From positions 3,348,001-3,412,000 of the forward strand of contig CP143429.1 in NCBI GenBank assembly GCA_039636775.1: a stretch of DNA of 64,000 nucleotides, written 5' to 3'. The notes beneath the pieces are model-generated. The model was not told the DNA's origin, did no database searches, and worked only from the letters and a program-made list of their open reading frames with translations. Every line of letters starts with the position of its first letter. Within the stretch, counting starts at the first letter, position 1. Positions 51,461 through 60,868 of this stretch are shown here, piece by piece. The stretch comes from Micrococcaceae bacterium Sec5.8. GTDB taxonomy: Bacteria > Actinomycetota > Actinomycetes > Actinomycetales > Micrococcaceae. A program made the translations under genes and the position numbers.

Positions 51461-53311
51461 TCAGGTCCCGGGCCGGCGGCCCGTCACGGTTCCCTCCGGG
51501 ACGGCTGCGTCGAACAGCCGCACCATCAAGGCGAGCCGTGCCATAACAGCCTTTGCCAGCCCGAAGCGGACTCCCTTGTGCAGCGACAGCGTGTCCAGGA
51601 CCGCGGTGCCCGATGCGGTCGGCACCAGCCGGCCCGGGCTGTCCAGGGTGGTCGCGTGCCAGTGAACACTGACGTCATCGAAGCCGCGCCGCTTAAACGT
51701 CCGCTTCCATCCAGCCAGGGTGCGCGGACCGGAACGCCGCAGGAACGAGCGTTTAACCTGGGCGCACATCCACCCCCCGGGTTCTACCGCCGCCGCTGCA
51801 TCGGCAAAGAGCTGCAGGTCAGGCTCCCGGAGAAGTACCACGTCGAACGCATCAGCCGCTATGCCCACCCCGCCCAGCGGAATGCGCACAGCGTCGGGGT
51901 CCAGCAGATGAAGCGCTGCCAGTAGATCCGGGCCCACCGCGCCGCCGTAGCCCACATTGCGGGGTTGCAGCACCGGCACCAGGAACCGCCAATCGAGCAG
52001 CCGCCACAAGTGCAGCGAAAGGGAGGCAGCATCCTCCGGGAGTTCCCCGGCGGTTCCCGGGCACATACTGCCCCATACCGTCCGGGTTGCCTGGGCCTGG
52101 ACCACATGCGGGGGCTGGGCGGCGTCAAGGATGCAAGATCCGGGCAGCCGGTCCGCGAGCTGGAGGTAGGACTGCCGCCAGCCCTCCAGAATCTCCGCCG
52201 TGTGCTCTCCTTTGCGGGAGAACATCACCTCGCCCGGGACGTCCAGGACCAGAAGGAGGTCAGGGGCAGCTGCCAGCCGCACAGCAAGCGAATCGGACAC
52301 ACTGGACTTTGTTTTGCCGGGCGCGACGCTGGGCAGCAGCGCGTCGTAGGCCACCCGGTCCATCAGGACCACCCGGCCCCGGGCGCGGTGGTACCGTGCG
52401 GCCGTCCCGCCCTTGAGGACCCGGTACATCTTTTTCGCGGTCCGTCCGCCGGGCACCCGGTGGAGCCAGCCGTCCCAGGGGCCCGCGCCCCACAGTCCCA
52501 TGTACACGTAGGCCGTGGGAATGGGAAACTCCCGCCGCAGGCCGTTCAGCAAGGTGGTCTTGCCGGCGCCGTCGGGGGCCATCACGCCCACCATCAGCCC
52601 CGGGCCGCGGAGCCTCGGGCTGAGCTGGCGCAGCGCCCGGTTCCGCAGGGCAAGCCCGTGGGTGCGCAGCGGCCCCCCGGCAGTCCAGCCGGACCGCAGC
52701 CCGGCGGCCAAGCCTGGCGCCCCGCCGAACCTGCCGGAGCGGACCAGGTCCACTATTTGGGCAGAGGTGCCTGCTCCGCTGCGACCATCGACGTAGCGGG
52801 CGATAACGTCCCCGGGGGTCACGACGGCGGCGGCGGACCGGGCGGTTTCCTGGCGTTGCGGCTGAATGCTGCCCTTGTCCAGCAAGAGATGCAGCAGTTG
52901 CAGCCACGCCTGGTCGGCCGGGGCGGGCAGCCACAAGCCACCCTTCCGGATGCGGCGCTCCAGGCAACCAGGCGCCAACGGGGTTTGCCACTGCTGGAAC
53001 GGCCCGAAGGAAATCTCCGTAACGAAGTCCAGTTTCAGCCACAGTTCACCGGACTCCGAATAACCGAAGTAGAAGCGGTGGCTTCCGTGCCCGGTGGCGT
53101 GCACCCGGCACAACCCGATTCCGTTCATCACCCGGTCCAGATCCGGCAGCAGATCCGGGGCGACAAGGATGTCCACGTCACCGGAGGGCCGGAGGAGATC
53201 GTCTTCACCGCGCAGCAGCACCCAGGGCACGCCCGTTGCCTCCAGTGCCTGGAAGGCTTTGGCGACCGTCGGGTGGACCGCCGAAAGGGTGGCGAGCGGG
53301 TCCGCGGTCAT
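51461..53311 (-). CDS. Three-domain protein: nucleotidyltransferase-like, P-loop kinase, methyltransferase-like
   Basis: The 616-residue protein starts with a nucleotidyltransferase-like region (residues 14-150; GDVDILV at 44-50). A P-loop kinase domain resembling thymidylate kinase follows (Walker A APDGAGKT at 245-252, then VVLMDRVAYDALLPS and LLLVLDVPGEVMFSRKGE). A C-terminal part (about 425-600) has methyltransferase-like features (GGAVGPDLLAALHLLDPDAV, AFDVVLLREPDLQLF, AVEPGGWMC). The combination resembles proteins seen in actinobacterial surface polysaccharide clusters, where they may phosphorylate or modify a sugar. A shorter related protein is encoded at 56316-57602. Exact activity is unknown. 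Confidence 0.82.
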   Translation of the reverse strand: MTADPLATLSAVHPTVAKAFQALEATGVPWVLLRGEDDLLRPSGDVDILVAPDLLPDLDRVMNGIGLCRVHATGHGSHRFYFGYSESGELWLKLDFVTEISFGPFQQWQTPLAPGCLERRIRKGGLWLPAPADQAWLQLLHLLLDKGSIQPQRQETARSAAAVVTPGDVIARYVDGRSGAGTSAQIVDLVRSGRFGGAPGLAAGLRSGWTAGGPLRTHGLALRNRALRQLSPRLRGPGLMVGVMAPDGAGKTTLLNGLRREFPIPTAYVYMGLWGAGPWDGWLHRVPGGRTAKKMYRVLKGGTAARYHRARGRVVLMDRVAYDALLPSVAPGKTKSSVSDSLAVRLAAAPDLLLVLDVPGEVMFSRKGEHTAEILEGWRQSYLQLADRLPGSCILDAAQPPHVVQAQATRTVWGSMCPGTAGELPEDAASLSLHLWRLLDWRFLVPVLQPRNVGYGGAVGPDLLAALHLLDPDAVRIPLGGVGIAADAFDVVLLREPDLQLFADAAAAVEPGGWMCAQVKRSFLRRSGPRTLAGWKRTFKRRGFDDVSVHWHATTLDSPGRLVPTASGTAVLDTLSLHKGVRFGLAKAVMARLALMVRLFDAAVPEGTVTGRRPGT

Positions 53312-53545
53312 GCCCGCCGCCGTCGGGCGTGCCGTGGCAGTGCCGGAGCGGCGCTCCGGAGTGGATGAACCATGGGGTGAGACCTCCTGGGCCAGGGTTT
53401 CCAGTCACGGAACAGCCGTCCCAACTGTGTACTGAAGCCTACGATCCGCACCAACGGGTGTCACTAGTAGCGGCTTCTGGACCGGTGCCCGGGTGCTACT
53501 TGGGCCGTCTGTTCCATCCCACCCGCGCCTACTCGCTCTGCCTTC

Positions 53546-55234
53546 TCAAAGTGTGGGCAGCACCTGCTCCCGGACCTGCTTGCGAAGGATTTTGCCCAAC
53601 ATTGAACGGGGAAGGTCCGGGATGGCAACGATACGCTTGGGCACCTTATAGCCGGCCAGGTGCTCCCGGCAGTGCCCGCGGAGGCCGTCCTCGTCCAGTG
53701 TGCTGCCCGGCTCAAGTTCGACGGCGGCGACCACCATCTCGCCTCCCCGCTCCAGTGGCCGGCCGACAACGGCAGCGTCCTTGACGTCCGGGTGCAGGCG
53801 CAGCACCGCCTCCACTTCGGTGGGTGCGACGTTGAAGCCGCCGGTAATGATGAGCTCCTTGGCCCGGTCGACGATCGTGGTGAAGCCGTCCGCGTCCACG
53901 GTCACGACGTCCCCGGTCCGCAGCCAGCCGTCCGCGGTAAGGGTCTTCGCTGATTCTTCCGGGTTGTTCCAGTAGCCCTGGAACACCTGCGGTCCTTTCA
54001 GCAGCAGCTCCCCCGGCTGCCCCGGCGTTACCTCGACCGTGGGATCGTCCAGGCTGACGACCTTCATGAGGGTCGACGGGAATGGTACGCCGATAGTGCC
54101 GTTGCGGCGGGTGGGATGGAAGGGGTTGCCCAGCGCCACGGGAGAGGACTCGGTCATTCCGTAGCCTTCCACCAGCAGCCCGCCGGAGACTGACTCCCAC
54201 AGTTCCACCACGTGGTCCGGCAGGTTCATGGCCCCGGAGATGCAGAATTTGCAGGACCGGAGTGAGATGCCTGCCTCCTTCGCAGCCATGGCGGTGCGCT
54301 CGTAAATCGGCGGGACCGCGCAGTAAACCGTGGCAGGGGACTTCCTCATGGCCGCCAGGATCAGATCCGGTTCGAACTTGGGGAACAAAACCAGCAGACC
54401 CTGCTTGCGGATGCCGTAGGTCAAATAAAGCGTCATGCCGAAGGCGTGGAACATCGGCAGGATCGCGTAGAAAACCTCCTTGCGGTACTCCGCTCCGTGC
54501 ATCCAGGCTTCGCCCTGAAGGGCGTTGGAGTGCAGGTTGAAGTGGGTGAGCATCGCGCCTTTTGGCCGGCCGGTGGTTCCCGAGGTGTACTGGATCGCAG
54601 CAAGGTCGTTGACCGAGGGGCGGGGGTGGTCCGGGCTTATCCGGCCGTGGCGGAGGAGTTCCTTCCACGGTGTGGTCCCCGGTGCCGGGCCGGTCAGCGC
54701 TGCGCGGGACTCCCGCAGTTTCTTGATGGGCAGGTTCAGGGCGAGGCGCTTGACGGCGGGGAACGCCTCAAGCAGGTTAACCGAGACCACGTGGTCAATT
54801 TCGATGTCGGACGGGAAATCCCGGACGGCGGCAGCAGCTTTGTCCCAAACGATGACGACGCGGGCCTGGTGGTCTTCGAACTGGTGCCGGAGTTCGCGCG
54901 AGGTGTACAGCGGGTTGTGTTCGACGACCACCGCGCCCAGACGCAGCACGGCGTAGAACGCGATGACATGCTGCGGGCAGTTCGGCAGGATCAGGGCCAC
55001 CCGGTCGCCGGCGCGGACCCCGAGCCGGCGCAGTCCCTCGGCCGCCCGGTCCACCTGTTCCCCGAGTTCGGTATAGCTGGTTCGGCGGCCAAAAAACTCC
55101 AGCGCGGGCGCGGTGCCGGCCTCCGCAACGGACCGCTCCAGCATCACGGCAAGGGACTCCGTGGGCAGTTCGATATCGGCCGGGACACCCGGCTGGTAGT
55201 TCTTCACCCAGGGCTGCTGGTCTGTGTGCTCCAT
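53546..55234 (-). CDS. Long-chain fatty acid-CoA ligase (AMP-forming)
   Basis: The 562-residue acyl-activating enzyme has the AMP-binding motif IQYTSGTTGRPKGAML, the A5 block LLVEGYGMTESSP, GWLRTGD and the C-terminal lysine region near PRSMLGKILRKQVRE. It makes acyl-CoA from a fatty acid and ATP for lipid use or beta-oxidation. It could start at ATG 55234 or, nine bases earlier, ATG 55243; further upstream codons overlap the APH-like gene region. It is embedded in the polysaccharide region and may not belong to it. The 234 bases to the next gene hold no clear feature. Confidence 0.92.
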   Translation of the reverse strand: MEHTDQQPWVKNYQPGVPADIELPTESLAVMLERSVAEAGTAPALEFFGRRTSYTELGEQVDRAAEGLRRLGVRAGDRVALILPNCPQHVIAFYAVLRLGAVVVEHNPLYTSRELRHQFEDHQARVVIVWDKAAAAVRDFPSDIEIDHVVSVNLLEAFPAVKRLALNLPIKKLRESRAALTGPAPGTTPWKELLRHGRISPDHPRPSVNDLAAIQYTSGTTGRPKGAMLTHFNLHSNALQGEAWMHGAEYRKEVFYAILPMFHAFGMTLYLTYGIRKQGLLVLFPKFEPDLILAAMRKSPATVYCAVPPIYERTAMAAKEAGISLRSCKFCISGAMNLPDHVVELWESVSGGLLVEGYGMTESSPVALGNPFHPTRRNGTIGVPFPSTLMKVVSLDDPTVEVTPGQPGELLLKGPQVFQGYWNNPEESAKTLTADGWLRTGDVVTVDADGFTTIVDRAKELIITGGFNVAPTEVEAVLRLHPDVKDAAVVGRPLERGGEMVVAAVELEPGSTLDEDGLRGHCREHLAGYKVPKRIVAIPDLPRSMLGKILRKQVREQVLPTL

Positions 55235-55305
55235 GGTCAACATCTTGCCGTGAACCGCCGCTGCCAGCGAATCCGGGCCGGTCCAGCGGGACCAGTCCGC
55301 CAGGC

Positions 55306-56319
55306 CTAGTTCACACCCGAGGTCACCACATGCCGCCACAACCAAAAGTCCCGGTCATCCAGTACCGCGGCCCGCAGCCGGGCTGATCCCGGCGCCGGGG
55401 TGCCCTCGCTTGCCAGGCGGTAGGCCAGGGTGGATGCTGAGCGGGCCCAGGCAGCAATCACAAGCAGCGGGAGCAACCCGGGGTCGACGTCCCGGAGCAC
55501 CAGGTGGTCGCGGAGCGGCGCCAGCGCCCACCCGCCGGGTCCGAAGGCTTTGTCGAACGCCGCCACCTGGGCGACCCGGTTGAACGCCATATCGGACGAT
55601 TCGCTGAGGTACTGGAGGTAGAAGATGAGGTCGTGCCCGGGCATTCCGTGAAGCGACGAACGCTCCCAGTCCATAACCTGGAGGTGGCCGCCGGCCTGGA
55701 CCAGAAGATTAGGGTGGCTCAAGTCGGCATGTTCAAAAACGGCCGGCAGCGCGCGGAGCCGGAGGGGTGCGAGCAGCTCGTGGGTACGGTGAACCAGGGC
55801 GGACACCTCGGCATCCCCGGGGAGCAGTGAGGCGAGGGCCTGCATCGGACGGTCGACGGCCCGTTCGTACCAGTCCCCGTTAACCGCGCCCGGCCGGGTA
55901 CAGGGCAGGGCCGCCACGAAGTCCATCCCGAGGGTGACCGCCGCGGGAAGATTTCCTGCCACCCGGTCCGGGTCCAGCGGAGACCCGGTCAGGGCTGTCT
56001 CCACGAGTACAGTGTGGTCTCCCCGGTCCAGGGTGGCCACGACGCGCGGAATTCCTTCCACCCGCCCGCGGCTGATCGCGCTCAGTTGCCGGAGCATGTC
56101 AGCCTCCCGCTGGACACCTTCATTGTCTCCGGGGCACCTCGGCACTTTGACCACCAAACTGGGGTGGCGGTCCCCGGCCGCGAAAACGAGGCCCACAACA
56201 TGCCGGGACGTGGTGAACTGCGGCGTAACCAGGACGGTGGACCACTCTGCCCCCAGCCCGCAGGCCGCCAGGTCCCATTCGCGGTGGTGCTCACGGAGTA
56301 TCGAATCGATAAAGTTCAT
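55306..56319 (-). CDS. Aminoglycoside phosphotransferase-like kinase (APH fold)
   Basis: The 337-residue protein begins MNFIDSILREHHREWDLAAC and has the kinase-type catalytic loop EHADLSHPNLLV (His-x-Asp) followed by VMDWERSSL (Asp-x-Glu). A SLVVKVPR lysine sits near the N-terminus. The family phosphorylates small hydroxyl compounds, such as sugars or choline; antibiotic resistance is not implied. The start ATG overlaps the stop of the upstream gene (ATGA), so it is coupled to the nucleotidyltransferase-kinase paralog. Confidence 0.87.
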   Translation of the reverse strand: MNFIDSILREHHREWDLAACGLGAEWSTVLVTPQFTTSRHVVGLVFAAGDRHPSLVVKVPRCPGDNEGVQREADMLRQLSAISRGRVEGIPRVVATLDRGDHTVLVETALTGSPLDPDRVAGNLPAAVTLGMDFVAALPCTRPGAVNGDWYERAVDRPMQALASLLPGDAEVSALVHRTHELLAPLRLRALPAVFEHADLSHPNLLVQAGGHLQVMDWERSSLHGMPGHDLIFYLQYLSESSDMAFNRVAQVAAFDKAFGPGGWALAPLRDHLVLRDVDPGLLPLLVIAAWARSASTLAYRLASEGTPAPGSARLRAAVLDDRDFWLWRHVVTSGVN

Positions 56320-57602
56320 GCCTGCTCTCCCACGCTCCCCTCCAGCGTCGCTGACCCCCCGGACGCGGCCTGCGCGGGGGCGGACCCCGTCACCTGCGCC
56401 CAGACTATCCCGGCGGCAAGCCGCTGGAGTGTCGGCTGAGGCTGGGCAGAATCGAGAACCCACCTGTTGCGAAGACGCCTCGCCCCGGAGAAAGTCCGGC
56501 CGGCCGCGTCCAGCTCAAGCAGCACGTCGGGTCGGGGCGCCCAGGACCCCCGCCGCCGGCCTCCGGCAGCGGGGCCGGCAATACGGCGCAACGATGACTC
56601 GTAGGCCGGACCGTCCATGAGGACCAGCCGGCCCCGTCGACAGTGGTACCGGGCGGCCACCGCACCACGGAGCCGCCTGATCATCTCCGGGCCGAGCCCG
56701 CCGCCGGGGACCCTTCTGAGCCAGCCGTCCCACCGTCCGGTTTCATCCCCGCCCACGTGCACGTGGCGGCCGGGCACGGGAAACGCGTCCCTCAGTCCGC
56801 GCAGCAGCGCAGCCTTTGCCTCACCCTCCGGGCCCACCACGCCGACCACAATCCCCCGGCCGAAGCGCCCCCGAAAAGTCGGGCTGATCAGCCGGGACGC
56901 CCTGTTTCGACCAGCGAGCAGCCGGGAGCGCAACGGCGCGTTCCCGGTCAGGGCCGCCGCCATGCGCACGGCCGGCCCGGGCAGCTCCTCAACGCTGCCG
57001 GTTCTGGCGAGTTCGAGTAACTGCGCAGCCGTTCCCGGCCCTACTTGCCGGTCGACGTAAGCTGCGACCGCATCGTTGGTCGAGGCCAGGGTGCCGGCGA
57101 TCCGGACGGTGTCCACGCGGTCGGGCCTGACCCTGCCGCCCTTGTCCAGCATGGTGTGGAGGAGCTGGAGCCAGGCCTGCTCTGTTGTGGCGGGGAGCCA
57201 CAGCAGTCCGTTGCGGATGCGGCGTTTGAGGCACCCTCGAGCCAAGGGGGCAGGCCACTGCTGGTACGGGCCGAAGGAGATCTCCGAGACGATGTCCAGT
57301 TTGAGCCACAGGTCCGCTGCGGAGTCGTAGCAGAAATAGAACCGGTGACTTCCGTGCCCTGGTGCCAGCAGCCGACGGAATCCGATGCCTTCCAACACCT
57401 CGTCCAGGTGCTGGATGTGGCCGTCTCCCACCAAAACGTCGACGTCGCCGGTGGGGCGGACCAGCTCATCTTCGCCCCGCAACAGGACCCAGGGGCCCAG
57501 TCCGTCAAGCGCCCGGAACGCCGACGCAATCATGGGGTGGATGTCCGGCTGCTCACCGTTCCACTCCCCCGGGTCGGCCGGGCCATTGCTGGAGACTTCC
57601 AT
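56316..57602 (-). CDS. Paralog of the 616-residue protein with degenerate P-loop
   Basis: The 428-residue protein aligns along the first two domains with the protein at 51461-53311: GDVDVLV at 52-58, GHGSHRFYF, KLDIVSEISFGPYQQW, the CLKRRIRNGLLWLPA block and the later RRGRLVLMDGPAYESSLR. The Walker A is changed to GPEGEAKA (257-264), replacing the Gly before the Lys and the Thr after it, so ATP binding may be lost. The C-terminal methyltransferase-like part is absent. ATG 57602 was chosen because GGAGGAACAG immediately precedes it; the frame is open further upstream. It overlaps the APH-like gene. Confidence 0.82.
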   Translation of the reverse strand: MEVSSNGPADPGEWNGEQPDIHPMIASAFRALDGLGPWVLLRGEDELVRPTGDVDVLVGDGHIQHLDEVLEGIGFRRLLAPGHGSHRFYFCYDSAADLWLKLDIVSEISFGPYQQWPAPLARGCLKRRIRNGLLWLPATTEQAWLQLLHTMLDKGGRVRPDRVDTVRIAGTLASTNDAVAAYVDRQVGPGTAAQLLELARTGSVEELPGPAVRMAAALTGNAPLRSRLLAGRNRASRLISPTFRGRFGRGIVVGVVGPEGEAKAALLRGLRDAFPVPGRHVHVGGDETGRWDGWLRRVPGGGLGPEMIRRLRGAVAARYHCRRGRLVLMDGPAYESSLRRIAGPAAGGRRRGSWAPRPDVLLELDAAGRTFSGARRLRNRWVLDSAQPQPTLQRLAAGIVWAQVTGSAPAQAASGGSATLEGSVGEQA

Positions 57603-57669
57603 CTGTTCCTCCGCCGTAACACTGGAAATCATGCCTGCAAATCCTGCCGGACTGTTCGCACGGACCGTT

Positions 57670-58542
57670 CTAGGGAGCGTAGGCATACTGCACGACCCAA
57701 TCGACCTCCAGATGGCCGGCGGTTTCGGGCCGGGGCGACGAACTGTCGGCTCCGTCCTTCGTCTCCGCCTGCAGCGTCAGCCGCATGTTGGTGGTGGGAA
57801 CACCTTCCGGGATGGTCGTCTTTCCGACGAACTCGCCGTCCCAGAACCACTTCACTTTTCCGGGCGTCCATTCCGTCGTCGCCACGTGCCAGTCCGTCGC
57901 ATCGGTCTTCGAGTAATACCGTGTGGCCGGGTCAAATCTCTCCGGTCCTTTCAAAGGAGAATCCTTGATAGCTGAGACCCCGTACATCTTCCCGTTCAGC
58001 TCGCCCTCCGGCCAGTCAATCTCGCCGTCCAGCCAGTCATCGCTGGAGGGCCACAGCATGAAGGCGATCTTGTAGCCAGGCAGGCTGTCCGACCGGAACC
58101 GGATGGAATAGCGGCCGTAGGTCTGGCCCTCGTAGCCAAAGGGGACGATGCTGGCTACCCGCGGGGTGCTGCCCTTCGTGTGGAGATAGTAGTCAAGCTT
58201 TCCGTCCTTGACGGAGAGCACGGAGTCCGGCGTGTAGCGGCCTTCACCGGAGGTGTCCTCAAGATCGTGGTAACCGCGCATGTCAGGTCCGTAGACCTCG
58301 CCCACCCGGCCCAGCCGGGCCGGTGTGGTGAAATCCTGGGCTCCGGTTTGCTTCCAGCCGGGGAGGTCGCCCACCGGCATGCCGGTGGGATCCGGCCGCC
58401 TCGGGAAAAACAAGGCCACCGCGACCAGAATCGCTACTGCGACGACGACCGTAATGGCTTTGGCGGTTTTACCGCCGCCCGTCCCCAAGTTAGCCGGTTT
58501 TTTTGATCTGGTAGATACGGACGGCTCCATTGTCATAGACAT
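57670..58542 (-). CDS. Membrane-anchored GH16-family glycosidase
   Basis: The 290-residue protein has a short basic front, one transmembrane segment (about residues 29-47, AITVVVAVAILVAVALFF) and a GH16 jelly-roll domain. The catalytic motif Glu-x-Asp-x-x-Glu is present as GEIDWPEGE, after MLWPSSDDWLD. It would cut or rearrange beta-1,3/1,4-linked glucan or a related polysaccharide outside the cell. Its 5' end overlaps the 3' end of the large membrane-protein gene by about 50 bases in a different frame. Location suggests polymer trimming during cell-surface polysaccharide export. Confidence 0.9.
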   Translation of the reverse strand: MSMTMEPSVSTRSKKPANLGTGGGKTAKAITVVVAVAILVAVALFFPRRPDPTGMPVGDLPGWKQTGAQDFTTPARLGRVGEVYGPDMRGYHDLEDTSGEGRYTPDSVLSVKDGKLDYYLHTKGSTPRVASIVPFGYEGQTYGRYSIRFRSDSLPGYKIAFMLWPSSDDWLDGEIDWPEGELNGKMYGVSAIKDSPLKGPERFDPATRYYSKTDATDWHVATTEWTPGKVKWFWDGEFVGKTTIPEGVPTTNMRLTLQAETKDGADSSSPRPETAGHLEVDWVVQYAYAP

Positions 58543-60751
58543 GATCGGATTTATCCCCTACGGCTATCTCCCGTTCAAGAGCGGGGAGCATGTTGGCATC
58601 GAACAATTTGTCTTTGATCGCCTGGTCCCGTTGTGAATCCGAGAAGACAACAAAGACGCGCTCAGGCTTCCAGTTGTTGTTCGCGTACTGCTCCACGCCC
58701 TCCGGTGTCAGGCTGCGCTGGGAGCCCTGGAGGAACTTGGTCAGGGACGTTACCCGGCCCCATTCGAGGTAGCTGGGGTAGTTTGGCCCGATCAGAAGCG
58801 GGAAGAAGGCGTTGGTTTCGAAAATCACGTCCCGCGGCCCCACCCGGGCGTCCAGCCATTGCGCAGCCTCCACGTCCGCTTTGGGAACCCGGAATTTCGC
58901 TTCGGCCTGGAAATAAACAATCGTGAAGAGGACGGCCATAATGGTCAGCGAAGCGATGGCGCCCGTGACCGCTTTACGGGTGCGGACCGGCCCGGACCAG
59001 AACAGCCAGGCCGTCCCGATCGCCAGCCACGGCAGGGCAAAAAGCAGGACCCGGAATTTGGCCTCTCCGCCGTAGGACTGGCCCAGGAGCCAAAACAGCG
59101 GGGCCACCGCCAACCAAGCCACAATTACGGTCTGCCTGACGTTGCCACGGAGGAAGTTGCGGAACAGCCCGGCCACACCCAGCAGGCCGACAACGAGCGA
59201 GAGGACTTCCGGTGCGCGGCCAAGCCAGCCCGAAGCGTCTTCAATATTGATGACCTGGGGCGGGGTGTAACTGGCGTTCTTGAAGATGTCGAATCCGCTG
59301 AAGAGGCCATACTTGTTGTCCACGTAGTCCAAGTTGGGCAGCAGGTAGAGGATCGCCATGGCCGCCATCGCCGGGCCCAGCCACTTCGGCCGGAAGTACC
59401 CGACGACGAAAAGCGGGAAGAGCGCCAGGATCGCCATGTAGGGCGTCAGCTGATGGCTCACCACCGTCACGGCCTGCAGAAGGAGGATCGCCACCGTGGC
59501 GGGCAACACCATGGCGCGGCTGGAGTGGATCTCGTCAAGATTGGCGGTCGCCGGAACTTTCCGGTTGAACCGGCCCTGCAGTTTGTGCAGCCGGCCCTCC
59601 ATGGAGGCGGCGATGCTCACCGGGGTGCCGCGGAGGAATGTCAGCGCGATCAGGCACATCGTGAGGTAGAGGGTGTAGGAGAACGCCTGCGGTGAGTAGT
59701 AATTCTGGTTCACCCAGTTGGTAAGGGCAAAGACCAGGGTTGCGGTCCAGAAAATTCGCGGGTTGGAGGTGAGGGTCCTCGCGATGGCGAGAACAATCAC
59801 AACGTTTAGCAGGGCGAAGCCGAACTCCGCCAGGGCCGCGTAGTCCACCGCGTCGCGGTACCCGACGACCTCGCCCATGAACGCGCTGACTGAAAAGAAA
59901 CCGGGCCACCGGTTGTAGATGTCGATCGACGGATCCACCTGGCCCGTAGCACCGATGTAGTCCGTCACCGCGATGTGCTTGTAGGACCAAGGCAGGCGCG
60001 GAACACTGACCAGCATGGGGGCCGAGGCGTACAGCATGGCGACGAGGCCCGTCGTGGAGGCGGCCAGGAAAGTATTGGAGGCCATCTTCCTGGCGGCCAC
60101 GGCCCAGATGCACAGCGCTACGACGACGGCCAGGGCGACGTACCAGAGCAGGGGGAACGTGGTCAGGAGCCCCCGGTTCCCGACGAGTGCTTCCCCTGTC
60201 ATCGCCAGCGCCATTCCCCAGAGGATCAGCGCGACCGTAAGCACGGCCCACGGCACGTAGGTTGAGAGGCCGTGGCTTCGGAATACACCCAGGGTCCACA
60301 GCGAACGCCAATCCGGCGAGCGCCGGCTGACCGGGTGCCCGTAGATTGCGTGCCGGCCCGTCCTGGTCGGCGGGGGGAAAAGTGCGATGATGGCCGACGC
60401 AGCAATCAGAATGGCGGCTGCCACGGGCCGGGGCTGCCAGAAATGGACCCACGCCATGATCGCGGCCGGGACGGTGTAGATGGCTGCGCTCATCACCACA
60501 GTCCACACCACGCGGGCCGCCGGATCAGCATCCGGGAGGCGCCGCACCAGGGCCCAGCCCGGCAGCGCAAGGCAGCCGAGGAAGGTCACAGGCGCTAGGA
60601 CCGGGCCGCCGAGGTCAAAGAGGATGAGGACGGCAAGAACGAGGCCTGCCAGGGCCAGCGCGAAATCCGATGGCCTGTCTGCCCTCAACGCCGCCACCGT
60701 TGGTTTTGGGCGTTTGGAGGAGGGTGTTTCATCGTGGAGTAAGAGACCCAT
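58490..60751 (-). CDS. Large multi-spanning membrane protein, glycosyltransferase-like
   Basis: The 753-residue protein has 12 or more hydrophobic segments (first around LALAGLVLAVLILFDLG). A long periplasmic-type region follows near the C-terminus, ending in FEVVFSDSQRDQAIKDKLFD-like sequence (here VFVVFSDSQRDQAIK). Its shape is that of polysaccharide-building or polymer-modifying membrane enzymes (GT39-like or O-antigen ligase-like), but no catalytic motif is certain. It is upstream of the GH16 gene on the same strand. Confidence 0.75.
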   Translation of the reverse strand: MGLLLHDETPSSKRPKPTVAALRADRPSDFALALAGLVLAVLILFDLGGPVLAPVTFLGCLALPGWALVRRLPDADPAARVVWTVVMSAAIYTVPAAIMAWVHFWQPRPVAAAILIAASAIIALFPPPTRTGRHAIYGHPVSRRSPDWRSLWTLGVFRSHGLSTYVPWAVLTVALILWGMALAMTGEALVGNRGLLTTFPLLWYVALAVVVALCIWAVAARKMASNTFLAASTTGLVAMLYASAPMLVSVPRLPWSYKHIAVTDYIGATGQVDPSIDIYNRWPGFFSVSAFMGEVVGYRDAVDYAALAEFGFALLNVVIVLAIARTLTSNPRIFWTATLVFALTNWVNQNYYSPQAFSYTLYLTMCLIALTFLRGTPVSIAASMEGRLHKLQGRFNRKVPATANLDEIHSSRAMVLPATVAILLLQAVTVVSHQLTPYMAILALFPLFVVGYFRPKWLGPAMAAMAILYLLPNLDYVDNKYGLFSGFDIFKNASYTPPQVINIEDASGWLGRAPEVLSLVVGLLGVAGLFRNFLRGNVRQTVIVAWLAVAPLFWLLGQSYGGEAKFRVLLFALPWLAIGTAWLFWSGPVRTRKAVTGAIASLTIMAVLFTIVYFQAEAKFRVPKADVEAAQWLDARVGPRDVIFETNAFFPLLIGPNYPSYLEWGRVTSLTKFLQGSQRSLTPEGVEQYANNNWKPERVFVVFSDSQRDQAIKDKLFDANMLPALEREIAVGDKSDHVYDNGAVRIYQIKKTG

Positions 60752-60868
60752 ATCGGTGATACTTTCTTGATCGATCTTCGGGGACTGTGCGGATAGGAAG
60801 TCAGCGTCCCCTTATGACGCGTTCCCCCAAGGAACTCTGGATACCGTGCCGGAGGCCGGGAAGCCTGC

